Assembly: GCA_029379385.1 (NCBI GenBank)
Contig: CM055606.1
Coordinates: forward strand, 3,286,001 to 3,350,000
Length of the DNA stretch: 64,000 nt
Reading direction: 5' to 3'
From: Quillaja saponaria
Lineage: Eukaryota > Streptophyta > Magnoliopsida > Fabales > Quillajaceae
A program made the position numbers and the translations under genes. Below the pieces are notes generated by a model. The model was not told the origin of the DNA. It was given only the letters and a program-made list of their open reading frames with translations, and did not search any database. Shown here piece by piece: positions 12,203-23,344 of the stretch (within the stretch, counting starts at the first letter, position 1; each line of letters begins with the position of its first letter).

Positions 12203-12815
12203 TATAGTATAAAAAAAATTTGTAGAAACAATAAACACTTTTGCAATGCCTAAGTCTAGTTAGAATTTATCTTTTCTTAAGACTATATTTTCACCCTACT
12301 TGCAACAAGTTACAACAAATAAGCCTCACAAGATAAAACAGGTTCTTTTACATCTAAGAGCAACCTTACATATAAACAGAAACTATGACTTGAAAAGAGA
12401 AAGAAAGAGAAATGAAAAAAGTGGGTTAACTATGTTACTTTTATAGAATTTCCATAAAAGGACATTTCTATTCATATGGAAGTTAATATCCAAAAGGAAA
12501 TGTTTTTTCTTTTTATCAAAAAGTAATGACTTTTTGATTAAGTAAAATGGTCATAAAAATCCTTATAAGTTTTTCATGAAAATACATTCTTGTTCATAAA
12601 AAAAATTAATTTATAAAAACAAATGTCGTTTCATTTAAGTAACAAGTAATGACTTTTTGATTAAGTCACATTAACCAAACTTTCTTATTTTCAATACTTT
12701 AACAACTATTCATAAAGAAGTTATTTTATGAAAGGAAATATATTTTCAATTAAGCAAAAAGTAATGACTCTTGAATTAAGTCAAATTACTTAAAGACTAT
12801 TGACAATTCCTAACA
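12203..12815 (-). repeat. copia 5' LTR (right)
   Basis: This 613-bp repeat is homologous to 7041-7683 with scattered substitutions and small indels. On the minus strand it starts TGTTAGGAATTGTC. Its inner end reads TATAG where the other LTR has TGTAG, so one terminal base is mutated. Confidence 0.87.
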
Positions 12816-12820
12816 TAAAA

Positions 12821-13737
12821 TTATCAAGCAGTTTTCTAAAATAAATGTAAAAGCTCTTTGATTTATAGAAGAAATGACCTATAATGTTGATGTTGGAGTT
12901 TTCTTATCCTTGAAGTTATGGAAGAAATTTGTTTAGATCCGGTTCACAATTCATTTCTTGGATGAGGAATTTTTTTATTTTAATTTTTGAAAATTTTGAA
13001 ATAAACAGAAAGAGTTTCACTGATTTCTTTTTTTAGTTTTTCAACACTTCTATTGTAGGCCTTTTTTTTTTTTAGGTAACACTATGATTGTAGGTTTTAG
13101 TTTCCCTTTTTTTAGCTCCACCAAAATTTTATTGGTGCTCTATTTGAGGTTGAAAGTGGCAAAGAGTCCAATGGGAAGAAAAAGTCCCATTAGTTCCATA
13201 CAACTTGAAAAGGCGAACTAGGAAGGAAGTGCCTAGAAGAAGAACTGTTAGGGAGGTTAAAGTACAGGTGAAATATATAAAATTTTGCTAATTATGGTGT
13301 CAAAATGTAAATGACTAAAAGAGAATTGGTGGAAAACATAAATACATAAACTTTTTGGGGAATTTTTCAAGCAAGTAAACAAAAATTTAGCCGATTATTG
13401 TTATGGGATGCATGTGTTCAAATTACTTGGGTTTGAAATACCCCACTTGTTAAAGTGGGTTTGTATAATTCCCCTTAAAAGAAATGATAAGTAAAATAAA
13501 AGAAATGCTCATATTTGAGTGGGATATTTAGGCAAAAACAAGGGCCACAAAAATGAATCTGAGCACTTTTTGTACCATGATTCAGATATTTCAATATGGA
13601 AGCAGAGCACATGGTTCTCAACATTCTAAATCGCCAAAAACTAACACATCTCCATAATCAAATCAAATACATCGAATACCTAGTCTCATTCAGCATTCTG
13701 TTTTTTCTTCTTCTTCATTTATTTTCCAACAACAGCC
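12821..13737. other. intergenic between copia element and UGT pseudogene
   Basis: No coding frame is supported. The last 200 bp would have been the promoter and leader of the UGT pseudogene; no TATA box stands out. Confidence 0.5.
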
Positions 13738-14913
13738 ATGACAATCTCAAACAACAGTAAAGACAAACCCACTAAACCCTATGTCCTTATAATTCCATTC
13801 TCAGCACAGGGCCACCTCATACCCATTCTTGATCTAACCCACAAGCTCGATGTCGCACTCGGTGGCCTAACCATCACCTTTCTCACCACACCCCAAAGAA
13901 CCTCGCTCTCCTTGACCTCGCTCTCCTCTCCTTTCAACTTTCCATCAATACATTGGTCCTACCTTTTCCTTTTGACCTATCAATTCCTCCGGGCATTGAA
14001 AACGTCAAGGATTTGCCCACTTGCGGTCATGTTATTATTTGAGCTTTGAACTGACTCCATAACCCAATCCTCCAATAGTTCAAGTCCCATCTTTCACCTC
14101 CTCAATCAATTATTTTCGACATGTTCTTGGGTTAGACCCATTAACTCGCTTCTGAGTTGGGTATCCATCAAATTGTTTTCTCACCGTTCGGTGCTTTTGC
14201 ATTATCCACTATCAATCACATCTGGACTGAACTTCCAACACTAAATAATGCAAATAATCTAGACGAGGTCATTTCATTGACAAAGATACTGAATTCTCCA
14301 AAATACCCTTAGGGGCAATTGTCTCCCTTATATAGAAGTTACATTGCAGGCAAACCCGATTTGGATCATATGAAGGATGCATTAGTCAGTTATTTACCTA
14401 GTTGCGGCCTGATTCTTAACTCATTCACTGAGTTGTAAAGCATTTATTTAAATTATTTAAAAAAGGATTTGGGCCATGATCATATGTGGACAGTTGGACC
14501 ATTACTCCCTCCTGATGATGATGATTTATCTGGGACCACTAAAAAGAGGTGGGTCCAGTTCTATTAAGGCAAAAGAAATAACAAAGTGGTTTTTTTTTTG
14601 TCCTGAACAATGTGGTTGGATAAGCGTGAAGATCAAAAGTGGTGTACATGTGTTTTGGGAGTCAAACTTTGTTGACAAAAGATCAAACCGTGGTTCTTGC
14701 ATCAAGATTGGAGAAAAGTGGGGTCCATTTCATTTGGTCAATGAAGGATCAAAATTATGATATAATCCCATATGGGTTTGAAAATGACATGGCTGACGAG
14801 GTCTTGTGATAAGAAACTGGGCCCCACAAGTGTTGATACTGTGGTATGGAGTTGTGGGTTCGTTTTTGACTCACTGTAGGTGGAACTCAGTCCATGAAGC
14901 CATTATGGCTAGG
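13738..14913 (+). pseudogene. UDP-glycosyltransferase pseudogene, 5' part
   Basis: The start ATG at 13738 opens a UGT N-terminus with YVLIIPFSAQGHLIPILDLT, including the catalytic His of the AQGH motif. The frame is lost at about 13.95 kb; another frame continues LPFPFDLSIPPGIENVKDLP, so there is a frameshift. Later pieces include TVGPLLPP-like sequence near 14.5 kb and the PSPG box start [16 protein letters not shown] then [15 protein letters not shown]. The PSPG box binds the UDP-sugar; here it is cut by a retrotransposon. Cys-Arg-Trp replaces the usual Cys-Gly-Trp. It resembles the UGT89-like gene at 59131-60564. Several lesions besides the insertion mean it was decaying, or decayed after, the insertion. 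Confidence 0.9.
14909..14913. other. gypsy target-site duplication, left copy
   Basis: CTAGG lies directly before the LTR start TGTCACGGG and is repeated at 21175-21179 after the other LTR. Confidence 0.93.
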
Positions 14914-15470
14914 TGTCACGGGCCGACTTTGCTAGCACACAAAGACGCCTATGTAGCACTTGCTAACCCTTCGTGGGTAGCCAGTCAGCTTCTCCAATGC
15001 CCCTCGGGTGTCAACCCACAAGGCTAGTGGGCAACGATGTAAGTAAAATGTAGTAAGAAAGTAAATACAGCACAGTTTGCAAGAAAAGGCTTCAACTTGT
15101 CATTAATTCACAAATGATTTACAAGCTTGCAAAATGTGAACGACATGTCCTTGACATGGCTACGACTTGGGCAAATGGCTTGGTGTAGGGGGAGTTACAA
15201 GCAACACCAAGGCTTTTGATACTCATCCAACAAGCTCGTGTACAATTTTGAATTTTCTCACAATACACCCCCTCCCTTGTAAAGAGCTTTCTGTGCCATA
15301 GTCCCTCTGGCAGGAGGGAACATCATATTTCCCAGTTGCCTAACTATCCCTGGCTACCTATTTACAAAAATGCCATCATGTTATGACATATACCTAGCTA
15401 CCCACAATGGTGCCCATCACAAGGCAAGCGGCCATGTGCCACATGCACAGGACAAGCTTGGATTGTGACA
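14914..15470 (-). repeat. gypsy 3' LTR (left)
   Basis: This 557-bp LTR starts TGTCACGGGCC and ends GATTGTGACA on the plus strand. It aligns to 20626-21174 over its length. TG...CA ends are present. Confidence 0.95.
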
Positions 15471-15482
15471 TTCTCCCCCCAC
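15471..15482 (-). other. gypsy polypurine tract
   Basis: On the minus strand GGGGGGAGAA abuts the LTR start TGTCACAATCC. This is the expected plus-strand priming site. Confidence 0.8.
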
Positions 15483-15563
15483 TTAATTGGTCGACGTCCT
15501 CGTTGACTCAGTTGCTTGAAAGTCTTCAATCTTCTACTAGAACTCTGATAGATCTTCAGCTTT

Positions 15564-15791
15564 CTACCAACTCATTTCTTCATCTCCAAGACCTTTCCAC
15601 TTGACTAAGAACTCAAGGCGTGGGCATATTCTAATAATCACTCTTCTTTCAGCTAGAATCTCCTCTGCTATTCTGCTTGGTGGCTTCTTGAGGTTAACTT
15701 CTGGCTTGGTTGACTGGTTACGTGTTAGATCTTCTGGATTAGGATGATACGGCTTCAGGTTAGAAACATGAATCACTGGATGTATCTTCAT
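15564..15791 (-). pseudogene. gypsy integrase C-terminus with chromodomain
   Basis: A 75-codon frame starts MKIHPVIHVSNLKPYHPNP, the conserved end of gypsy integrase, and ends with LEFLVKWKGLGDEEMSW, the chromodomain core (aromatic cage Trp in VKWKG and the E-x-SW motif). A stop follows directly where the helix of the chromodomain would continue. Chromodomains direct integration to heterochromatin marks in this clade. Confidence 0.88.
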
Positions 15792-16805
15792 CTAGGGTGG
15801 AAGGTCGATCTTGTAGGAAACTTTCCCAACCTTATAAACAATTAGAAGTGGACCTTCATACTTACGAATAAGCTTGTGATCCTGCCCCCTCCCCCCTAAT
15901 CCCTTTAGTTGTTCCTTTGTGAGCTTGACCATTACAAGGTCTCCAACTTGGAATTCCAGCTGTTGATGTCCTTTGTCTGCCCATTTCTTCATTCTCTTAG
16001 AAGCTTTTTCTAAGTATGCTCGGGTAATTTCAATGTTTTGTTTCCAGTTTTTAGTAAAGTGATGTGCTTTAAGACTTTTTCCTGTATAAGGCCTATCAAG
16101 TGTGTGTGGTTGGAGCGGTTGTTGCCCTGTAACAATCTCAAAAGAACTTCTGTTTGTCACAGAACTCTTCTGAGCATTAAAGCAAAACTGAGCAGTGTGT
16201 AATAGCTTTGGCCAATTCCTCTGGTTGACCCTAGCAAAATGGAGTAAGTATTCTTCGAGCATGCCATCAGTTTGTGGATGATAGCTAAATGAGATGTTAA
16301 GTTATGAATCGAGTAGGTTAAATAATTTGGACCAGAAAGCCCCTGTGAACCTACTATCTCGATCACTGACAATATTCTTGGGCACATCCCAATATTTAAC
16401 AACATATTTAAAGAACAATTGTGTTGTGTCTTTTGCCGAGCAATATTTTGGTGCTGGGATGAATGTGGCATACTTCAAAAACTGATCCACTACAACCAAG
16501 ATAGTAGATAAATCTCTCACTTTGGAAAGACTGGTGATGAAGTCCAAAGACACACTTTCCCATGGACAAGTCGGCACGGGCACCAGCTCTAGTATCCCTA
16601 TAATCTTCTTCAGCTCAATTTTGTCTTGCTGGCAGATAAGACACATTTTGGAGTAGTTAGCTGCATCATCTCTCATATGAGGCCAGTAATACCCCTTTTT
16701 CATAAGGGCATAATTTCTCTGCCAACCCAGGTGACCGGCCCACAAAGTCTCATGACACTCCTTCATAAGTGTCCTTCGTAGGTCCCCTGCTTTGGGAACG
16801 AACAA
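15792..16805 (-). pseudogene. gypsy integrase, interrupted
   Basis: The first frame (16302-16805) holds the His/Cys zinc-binding region (CHETLWAGHLGWQRN and MCLICQQDK) and two catalytic acids (SLDFITSL and IVSDRDSRFTGAFWSKLF). A TAA stop at 16302-16304 interrupts it. The second frame (15792-16262) resumes with MLEEYLLHFARVNQRNWPKL, including the catalytic Glu, and runs to the C-terminal domain that binds DNA. One stop codon is the main break. Confidence 0.9.
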
Positions 16806-17549
16806 TCGGCTTCCCCTTCGCCATCAGTAGTTAATCCTCCACCCAAATCTAACGAGTCTTCCCTTCTTCGGCTAGGTTTATGATAGCTTGAGTAACTGGA
16901 TCCTTATCCAAGTTCTCTCGAATGCGCTCTTGCATTGAAGTAGCAACACGATTAGCCGATATGTGTACTACGTAGGTCATTGCAGCAAGCTCAACCTTGC
17001 GACTAAGGGCATCAGCTGCCTAATTACTTTTTTCCGCCTTGTGCTCAAACTCAAAATCGAATTCTGCTAGAAACTCATGGCAACGGCCCTGCTTGGGTGT
17101 CAACTTCGGCTGTGTAAAGAAATGACTAACTCCCGTGTTGTCAGTCTTCACAATGAACTTTGACCCAACAAGTAATGTCTTCACAACCACAAGCAATGAA
17201 TAACATCAAGCATCTCCTTCTCTTGAGCCGTATACCTCTTCTCGGCTTGGGATAACTTATGACTCTCATAAGCAACAGGATGATTCTCTTGAAGCAAGAC
17301 TCCCCTAAGAGCATAATCAGATGCATCAGTCTGAAATTCAAAAGGCTTCGAGATATCTGGCAAGGCTAAAACAGGATCATTAATCATAGCTAACTTTATG
17401 TCCTTAAATGTAGTTTGATATGGCTCAGCCCAATGCCAAACGGTGCCCTTCTTCAATAATTCTGTAAGGGGCGTAACTCTCCTTGAATAGCCTTCAACAA
17501 ACCGCATATAGTAGTTTACTAAACCAAAGAAAGAGCACAGTTCAGTCAC
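16806..17549 (-). pseudogene. gypsy RNase H and connector, frame-shifted
   Basis: From 17549 the sequence CSFFGLVNYYMRFVEGYSRR closes the RT thumb; FEFQTDASDYALRGVLLQ and RYTAQEKEMLDVIHCLW form the RNase H core with its acidic residues. A frameshift near 17.18 kb follows, after which FIVKTDNTGVSHFFTQPK continues in another frame. RNase H removes the RNA template after first-strand synthesis. Confidence 0.87.
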
Positions 17550-17564
17550 GTTAGTGGGAGTCTT

Positions 17565-18650
17565 TCACTCTTGGATGGTTCTCACCTTGTCCAAATCCAT
17601 TCGGACACGGCCTTGCTTAATAATGTGGCTAAGAAACTTGATCTGCTTCTGCTCGAAAGAACACTTCTCCCTTTTTACGAATAATTTATTCTCTCTCAGT
17701 CTGTCGAAAACCAGCTGCAAGTGCTTTTTGTGATATTCTAGAGTAGAGCTATAGATCACAATGTCATCCAAGTAAACCACGACGAACTTATCTAAGTACC
17801 CACGAAAAACCTGATTCATGAGAGTGCAAAATGTGGCTGGTGCATTCGTCAACCCAAATGACATCACCAAGAACTCAAATGTACCATATTGAGTGACACA
17901 AGTCATCTTCGGCTCATCTCCCTCCGCAATTCAAACTTGGTAATATCCAGACCTTAAGTCCAACTTTGTGAAGTATTTGGCACCCCTCAATTGGTCAAAA
18001 AGATTAGCAATAAGTGGTATAGGATAATTGTTCCGCACTGTGACCTTGTTGAGTGCCCGATAATCAACACACATTCGCAGGCTCCAATGTTGCTTCTTCT
18101 GAAACAACACTGGTGCACTAAACGGTGCCTTTGAAGGTCTTATGAACCCCAACTCTAGTAATTCATTCAGCTGTTTTCTGAACTCAGCCAACTCAAGTGG
18201 TGTCATCCTGTAAGGAGCCTTTACGGGTGGCTTGATGCCTGGCACTAGCTCAATTTTATGATCAATACCCCTATGTGGCGGCAAGGTTTGGAGAAGTTTT
18301 TCAAGCATGACTTCTTCATATTCCTTCAAAACTCCATGTATGGCTAGCGGCACTGGCTCTCCATCCCCTTGATCCTCAGTAACCAAGGGTACTGCCACAA
18401 AAGTAGGTTTATGTCGCTTCACTCCCTTCTTGAACTGAAGAGCCGATAGATGCTTGGTCTTACCAAGTTTTTTTATCACTGCTGGCACCATAGCTGGCTG
18501 CTCTCCCATTATCATAAGAGAACTAGCAGCAGGGATTGGAATTGCTTTGTGGGTAAGCATGAACTTCATCTCGAGGACAACATCAAAGTCATCAATCTTA
18601 GCCACCATAAAATCGACACGGCTTTCCCATGTCCCAAGCTTTACAGACAC
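17565..18650 (-). pseudogene. gypsy reverse transcriptase with two nonsense codons
   Basis: The protein is readable almost end to end. [20 protein letters not shown] and [11 protein letters not shown] lie in the first block. A TGA at 17931-17933 replaces an expected Arg codon before the IAEGDEPKMT block, and YGTFEFLVMSFGLTNAPATF and the catalytic VVYLDDIVIYS follow. A second TGA at 17565-17567 replaces an expected Trp. Both are single-base changes, consistent with C-to-T decay of methylated transposon DNA. Confidence 0.92.
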
Positions 18651-18720
18651 TTACTTGGCTTGTCTCGCAATGGGCAAGGATTTAGAATTCACAGCTTTCA
18701 TCCAACCTAAGTCTTTATCT

Positions 18721-19530
18721 AACTTTAGGCCCAGCTTCGTGGCCTCCGCTTTAGAAACAAAGTTATGGGTAGCCCCAGTGTCCAGCATGACACTCGTAGC
18801 TGGCTTCCCACCAAGATGACCTTTCACAAATATGAGACCCTTATCCCCACTATTTTATAGAACTCTCAACATGCTTCTTGAGTGCCCTAATAAACTGCAA
18901 TGCCCCCATCCTGGGCTAATCTTCATCAAACTCGTCCCCATCCTCATCCTCATCAGTATGACTTTGAGGTGCTTTACAAACCGAAGCTTGCAATGCATTG
19001 AGGACAGTTCTCTGTGGACACTCCGCAACTCTATGCGGTCCACTACACTAGTAGAAAGAAATTGTCTTTGGTTTGGAGGTTGAGATAGACCCTCTCGATG
19101 ACTATGGACTTTTGGTAGGGTATAAAGGTCCTTCTTCAACTTTAGGCCCAGCTTCTTGGCCTCTGCTTCAGAAACAAAGTTATGGATAGCCCTAATGTCC
19201 AGCATGACACTCGTAGCCGGCTTCCCACCAAGATGACCTATCACAAATATGAGACCCTTATCCCCACTCTTTTATAGAACTCTCAGCATGCTTCTTGAGT
19301 GCCCCAATAAACCGCAATGCCCCCATCCTGGGCTAATCTTCATCAAGCTCATCCTCATCCTCATCAGTATGAATTTGAGGTTGCTTGCAAAGCATTGAGG
19401 ACAGTTCTCTATGGACACTTCGCAACTCTATGTGGTCCACTACACAAGTAGAAAGAAATTGTCTTTGGTTTGGAGGTTGAGATAGACCCTCTCGACGACT
19501 ATGGACTTTTGGTAGGGTATAAAGGTTTCC
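18721..19530. repeat. 417-bp tandem duplication across gag/protease junction
   Basis: AACTTTAGGCCCAGCTTC begins at 18721 and again at 19138. Both copies contain the protease active-site region, an acidic Asp/Glu stretch, and the gag zinc-knuckle region. Copies differ by scattered substitutions and a short indel. It duplicates part of the polyprotein and is unlikely to be functional. Confidence 0.88.
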
Positions 19531-19593
19531 TCTCATCCCCTCCCCCACTTTTGCTCTTTCCTGGCTTGCCAAATTGTCTGCCACTGCCTCCAC
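18855..19593 (-). pseudogene. gypsy gag C-terminus and protease, duplicated
   Basis: MIGHLGGKPATSVMLDIRAI at 19244 corresponds to the retropepsin active site, normally Asp-Thr/Ser-Gly-Ala; here LDIRA replaces it, so the catalytic motif is mutated in this copy. In one frame near 19.4 kb, GPHRVAKCP precedes a TAG and RTVLN, the relic of a CCHC zinc knuckle. Two copies of this junction exist because of the 417-bp duplication. Confidence 0.78.
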
Positions 19594-19715
19594 TAAAAGA
19601 TTGTTATGCTTTCTTACTAGTAGAGCTTTTCAAGAGCGTAGTCTGTTAAGCGCTTAGCTGCTGCTTGAGCTATGGCCAAATCCTGAACCCGCTGTCGTTG
19701 AAGTTCGGCCCTCAC

Positions 19716-20441
19716 CTATGGCTTTAACCCTTCAAGGAAATAGAACATCTTATCCTTCTCTGACATGTCACGAATGTCTAACATCAACCCTGCAAATTTC
19801 TTCACATACTCATAGATAATCCCTGTTTGTTTCAACTCCCTTAAGTTACGCTGAGCGATGTACTCGACTTTCTCCGGAAAGAATTGGGCCTTCAGTTCTC
19901 GCCTCAAATCTTCCCAGGTGTCAATTACACATCTACCATCTTGTATGTCAACATACTTTGTCCTCCACCAGAGTTTTGCATCTCCAGAAAGGTACATAGT
20001 AGCTATTGTCACCTTTGCTTCTTCCGAATCCATTCTCACTGCTCGAAAGTATTATTCCATGTCAAATAGAAAGTTTTCCAACTCATTTGCATCTCGTGCC
20101 CCTCTAAAAGCCCGAGGCTTAAGAACTTTCATTCGACTTTGCCTCACACCCTCAGCATATGGGTTGTGGTTGTCATTACCCACCGCTCTCATAGTGATGT
20201 TGACATTGTTGTTCAGCTCACCAAGTTCATCTTTCATGATGGTTATATCATCCAAAAATTCACCATGCATAGTGTGGATCGTGCTCTCTAATTGTGCTTG
20301 GGCTTGGTCGATACTACTAACTCGCTCCTCGAGTCTAGCAGCATTATCACATGTGCCTTGGACATTCTTATTCCTCTCCAGTGCCCACACATGACTGACA
20401 AGTCCTTTAAGGGTAGTATCGACCTGTATTTCTATCAACAA
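19716..20441 (-). pseudogene. gypsy gag capsid region, broken
   Basis: Two frames (20052-20441 and 19716-20039) carry PRAFRGARDANELENFLFDM and then KVTIATMYLSGDAKLWWRTK with ELKAQFFPEKVEYIAQRNLR, the retrotransposon gag domain of plant gypsy elements. This domain forms the particle that packages RNA. The join near 20.04-20.05 kb has a stop (TAA) between the two halves. Confidence 0.88.
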
Positions 20442-20611
20442 AAATCCGGGTATGTCAAACTCTTACAACAATGCCTGTATTTTTATCATGGAGTCAGACA
20501 CTCCAGAAAGCTCACCCAGCTATGAGTCAATCCAATCAAACTTCTGTTGATTCGTCATACCCTTCATCATGACAATAACCAACTGATACTTCCTTAGTAG
20601 TTCAGAACGTA

Positions 20612-20623
20612 GCTCTGATACCA
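20612..20623 (-). other. primer-binding site, tRNA-iMet type
   Basis: On the minus strand TGGTATCAGAGC lies two bases inside the right LTR. It is complementary to the 3' end of plant initiator methionine tRNA, the usual primer for these elements. Confidence 0.93.
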
Positions 20624-20625
20624 AC

Positions 20626-21174
20626 TGTCATGGGCCGAATTTGCTAGCATGCAAAGACGCTTATGTAGCACTTGCTAACCCCTCGTGGGTAGCAAGTCAG
20701 CTTCTCCAATATCCCTCGGGTGTCAACTCGCAAGTCTAGTGCGCAACGATGTAAGCAAAATGTAGTAAGAAAGTAAATAGAACATGAAAAGGCTTCAACT
20801 TGTCATTAATTCAAAAAAGATCAGATTACAATGCTAGCAAAATGCGAACAACATGTCCTCGACATGGCTACGACATGGAAAAATGGCTTGGTCTAGGGGG
20901 AGTTACAAACAACACCAAGGCCTTTGATACTCATCCGACAAGCTCGTGTATAACTTTGAATTTTCTCACAATACACCCCCCCTTAAAGAGTTTTCTGCGC
21001 TACTGTCCCTCTGGCAGGAGGGAACCTCATATTTCCCAGTTGCCCGACTACCCCTGGCTATCTATTTACAAAAATGCCACCATGTCATAACATATGCTTA
21101 GCTACCCACAATGGTGCCCATCACAAGGCAAGCGGCCATGTGCCACATGCATTGGACAAGCTTGGATTGTGACA
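20626..21174 (-). repeat. gypsy 5' LTR (right)
   Basis: This 549-bp LTR starts TGTCATGGGCC and ends GATTGTGACA on the plus strand, and pairs with 14914-15470. Confidence 0.95.
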
Positions 21175-21377
21175 CTAGGGTTGCAATGTTGACTTGGCCA
21201 ATGAGAACTGAGAGATTTTGTGAAGGTGCAAAGTCTGTGCCTAACTCGGAAGAGTTGGAACGAGTTTTTGTTGAATCTGTGAGTAAGAACGGAAAGGAAA
21301 AGAACCAAGCCATGGAATTAGGTGGGGCTGCACTTAACGCCACTAAAGAAGGAGGGAGTTCTAACAAGAACTTATAG
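21175..21377 (+). pseudogene. UDP-glycosyltransferase pseudogene, 3' part
   Basis: After the second CTAGG the UGT resumes in frame: GVAMLTWPMRTERF completes the PSPG box, where the usual Ala-Asp-Gln ending is changed to Thr-Glu-Arg. SVPNSEELERVFVESVSKNG and LNATKEGGSSNKNL follow, then TAG. The C-terminus is very like that of the intact gene at 59.1 kb (KEGGSSNKEL). The final PSPG Gln, which contacts the sugar in active enzymes, is lost. Together with 13738-14913 this is one gene split by a retrotransposon. Confidence 0.92.
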
Positions 21378-21951
21378 TATGTGATGGCTCACTTAACTAC
21401 CTTAGCCATTATTTAATGCATTTAGAACTAAAGACCCAAAAAAAAAAAAAAAAATCTCATTTTGAATGGGTGGAAATAAATTAGTAGTATTCATTAAAAT
21501 ATTAAATAATTTAATTTAATTTTAATTTTTAAATTTTAAATTTTACAAAGGTAAAATTACTAAAATTAGTTATCAGTTGTTTGATCCTTTCTAATTTTTA
21601 TTTTTTTTTCATCCGTTTTATATAGTTTAACAATTAAAATGATTCTATGATCTAAATCAATCTGAGAGTCTATCAAGCAACAATGATATCTGATTTTTAA
21701 ACACTTAGTGAAAGTCTGAAAATGACTCAATTTTTTATTTTAGTAAGTTAAGTAAGTTTTTTTTATTTTAATTTTTTTTATTAATGGTATAATAAGAAAA
21801 GTCAATAACAAAATTAAGATAAAATGCCCATGTACAAATGAGACTGTTTGATGCAAATTTCAGTTTTAAGAGATTGGGTAATATGTATATTGTTTTCAAA
21901 TTTTAGAGAAGATAGGTGAAGATTTTAGAAATATAGAAGATATATATAATA
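21378..21951. other. AT-rich intergenic
   Basis: Downstream of the UGT pseudogene. It contains a poly(A) run near 21440 and no other recognisable structure. Confidence 0.5.
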
Positions 21952-23334
21952 GGGTTAATTGTATTTTACCACTATTACTTATTTCGTAATAGTTACCATG
22001 AACAATTGAATTAGGCCTATAATCTTCTTATTTGGTCCTAGTTAACAAATAGTAACTCCCAATCATCTCAATTATCTATTAAAATTAGAAATTAATTTGA
22101 AAATGACTAAATTATCACTAGTATAAGTTTTCTCTTCTTTTTTTTTTTTTTCCTTTCTCTTTAATTTTCTTCTTGTCTTTTTTCTAACAATTGAACTATT
22201 TGTATCGATTCAATGAAATATTATTAATACATAATATATTTAGAGTAAAATAGAATCAACATAAAGTGTTCAATTTGATAGAAAAAAATAAAATAAAGAA
22301 TATGTAAATAGAAAAAGACATTAAAAAAACCTCTAGCAATGATAGTTAGTCTATTTTAACTTAATTTGTTAGATTTAATGGATAATTTGAAAAAGGGTCA
22401 ATTACACTTTCCCCCCTTCAATTACCATGCGAGTTGTAATGTCCCCCTTTTTCTATTAAATTGAACACTTTGCACCCATATATTTAATTATAACTTGTAA
22501 ATAACTCAATCGGTTAAAATCACCACTAACTTTGACTTTTTTTTAATGAATAGAAAATAAAATAAAAAAATTACAATTGAAAAGACATAATTAACCTTTT
22601 TAATAATTAGTCTATATGCATTATGATGGACAATCTTATTTATTGTTAAGCATGAGTGTGAATACGACAATATAAAACAACAAGAACAAAATTTGAAAGA
22701 AACAAAATATAAGTTTTATCATATTCATGCTTCAACAAGTATAGATATTTCAAAGGCATATTTACATACCTACAATCAAATTTTTACCCTTCTTTTTTAC
22801 AAACATTGAATGCTTTGAATTCTTTTTAATAAGATTTTTTTTCTTTTTTGTTTTCTTTTTTCTTGTTTTGTTTTTGGTTTTTGTTTCTTGTTTTTTATTT
22901 TTATTTTATTTTTTATTTTTATGATTGATGAAATTCTAGGTGGGATCGATTAGATTTGGATTTTAAACCTTGACTTTAGGGTTATGTTTCACATCTTAGT
23001 TTATTTCATAAATTAAAAAAGTTAATTGTGTCTTTTTAATTGTTATTTTTTTATATTTTCTATTCATTAAAAAAAAATTAAAATTAACCTTAATTTTAAC
23101 GGATTGGGTTATTTGCAAGTTGTGATTAAAAATATGGATGCAATGTATTCAATTTAATAGAAAAATGGGGACATTACTACTCATATGGTAGTTTGGAGGG
23201 GAGGGGGGGGTGGGGGAAATGCAATTAATTCTTTTGAATAATTAGAGACCATTTGTTAATTATGACTCAAACAAGATGGTTATATGACTAATTTGATAAT
23301 TTATAAAACTATTACTATGGGTACGTTATAGCCC
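21952..23334. mobile_element. outer terminal-inverted-repeat element
   Basis: The left arm (about 21952-22080) and right arm (about 23236-23334) are inverted relative to each other: the segment around GTTAACAAATAGTAACTCCC and its neighbours match the reverse complement of the right arm, with divergence. Ends begin with GGG/CCC. It has no transposase. A second inverted-repeat element lies inside it and abuts the right arm. Confidence 0.5.
22391..23235. mobile_element. inner TIR element, MULE-like, non-autonomous
   Basis: Arms of about 200 bp (about 22391-22610 and 23015-23235) are inverted copies: AAAGGGTCAATTACACTTTC at the left matches the reverse complement of the right end, and both arms share the stretch around ACTCAATCGGTTAAAATCAC. 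Long AT-rich TIRs without a transposase suggest a Mutator-type MITE. Flanks share an ATAATT core but no perfect 9-bp duplication was seen. Confidence 0.6.
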
Positions 23335-23344
23335 AAATGGCTCA

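Larger units (their letters stand above)
7041..12815 (-). mobile_element. decayed Ty1/copia LTR retrotransposon
   Basis: The element has two LTRs (7041-7683 and 12203-12815) and an exact 5-bp target duplication TAAAA at 7036-7040 and 12816-12820. Domain order read on the minus strand is gag (UBN2-type), zinc knuckle, protease, GAG-pre-integrase, integrase, reverse transcriptase, RNase H, which is the copia order. All coding parts are broken by stops and frameshifts, and the RT carries an internal 185-bp tandem duplication, so it cannot move by itself. A methionine-tRNA primer site was not recognised beside the right LTR. Confidence 0.92.
14914..21174 (-). mobile_element. Ty3/gypsy chromodomain retrotransposon in UGT pseudogene
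   Basis: The 6261-bp element has LTRs at 14914-15470 and 20626-21174, a 5-bp target duplication CTAGG, a polypurine tract, and a tRNA-iMet primer site. Minus-strand domains run gag, zinc knuckle, protease, RT, RNase H, integrase, chromodomain, which is the gypsy order with the chromovirus C-terminus that targets insertion to modified chromatin. Many coding blocks are separated by single nonsense or frameshift changes and a 417-bp duplication covers the gag/protease junction, so it is inactive. Rejoining the flanks at the duplication restores contiguous UGT coding sequence, so the insertion point is certain. Confidence 0.95.

Noticed and set aside
18454..18819. 121-codon plus-strand open frame
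   Set aside because: Antisense to the gypsy protease/RT region; no domain.
19858..20394. 178-codon plus-strand open frame
   Set aside because: It lies antisense to the gypsy gag, which has clear domain sequence on the minus strand; it is a shadow frame.
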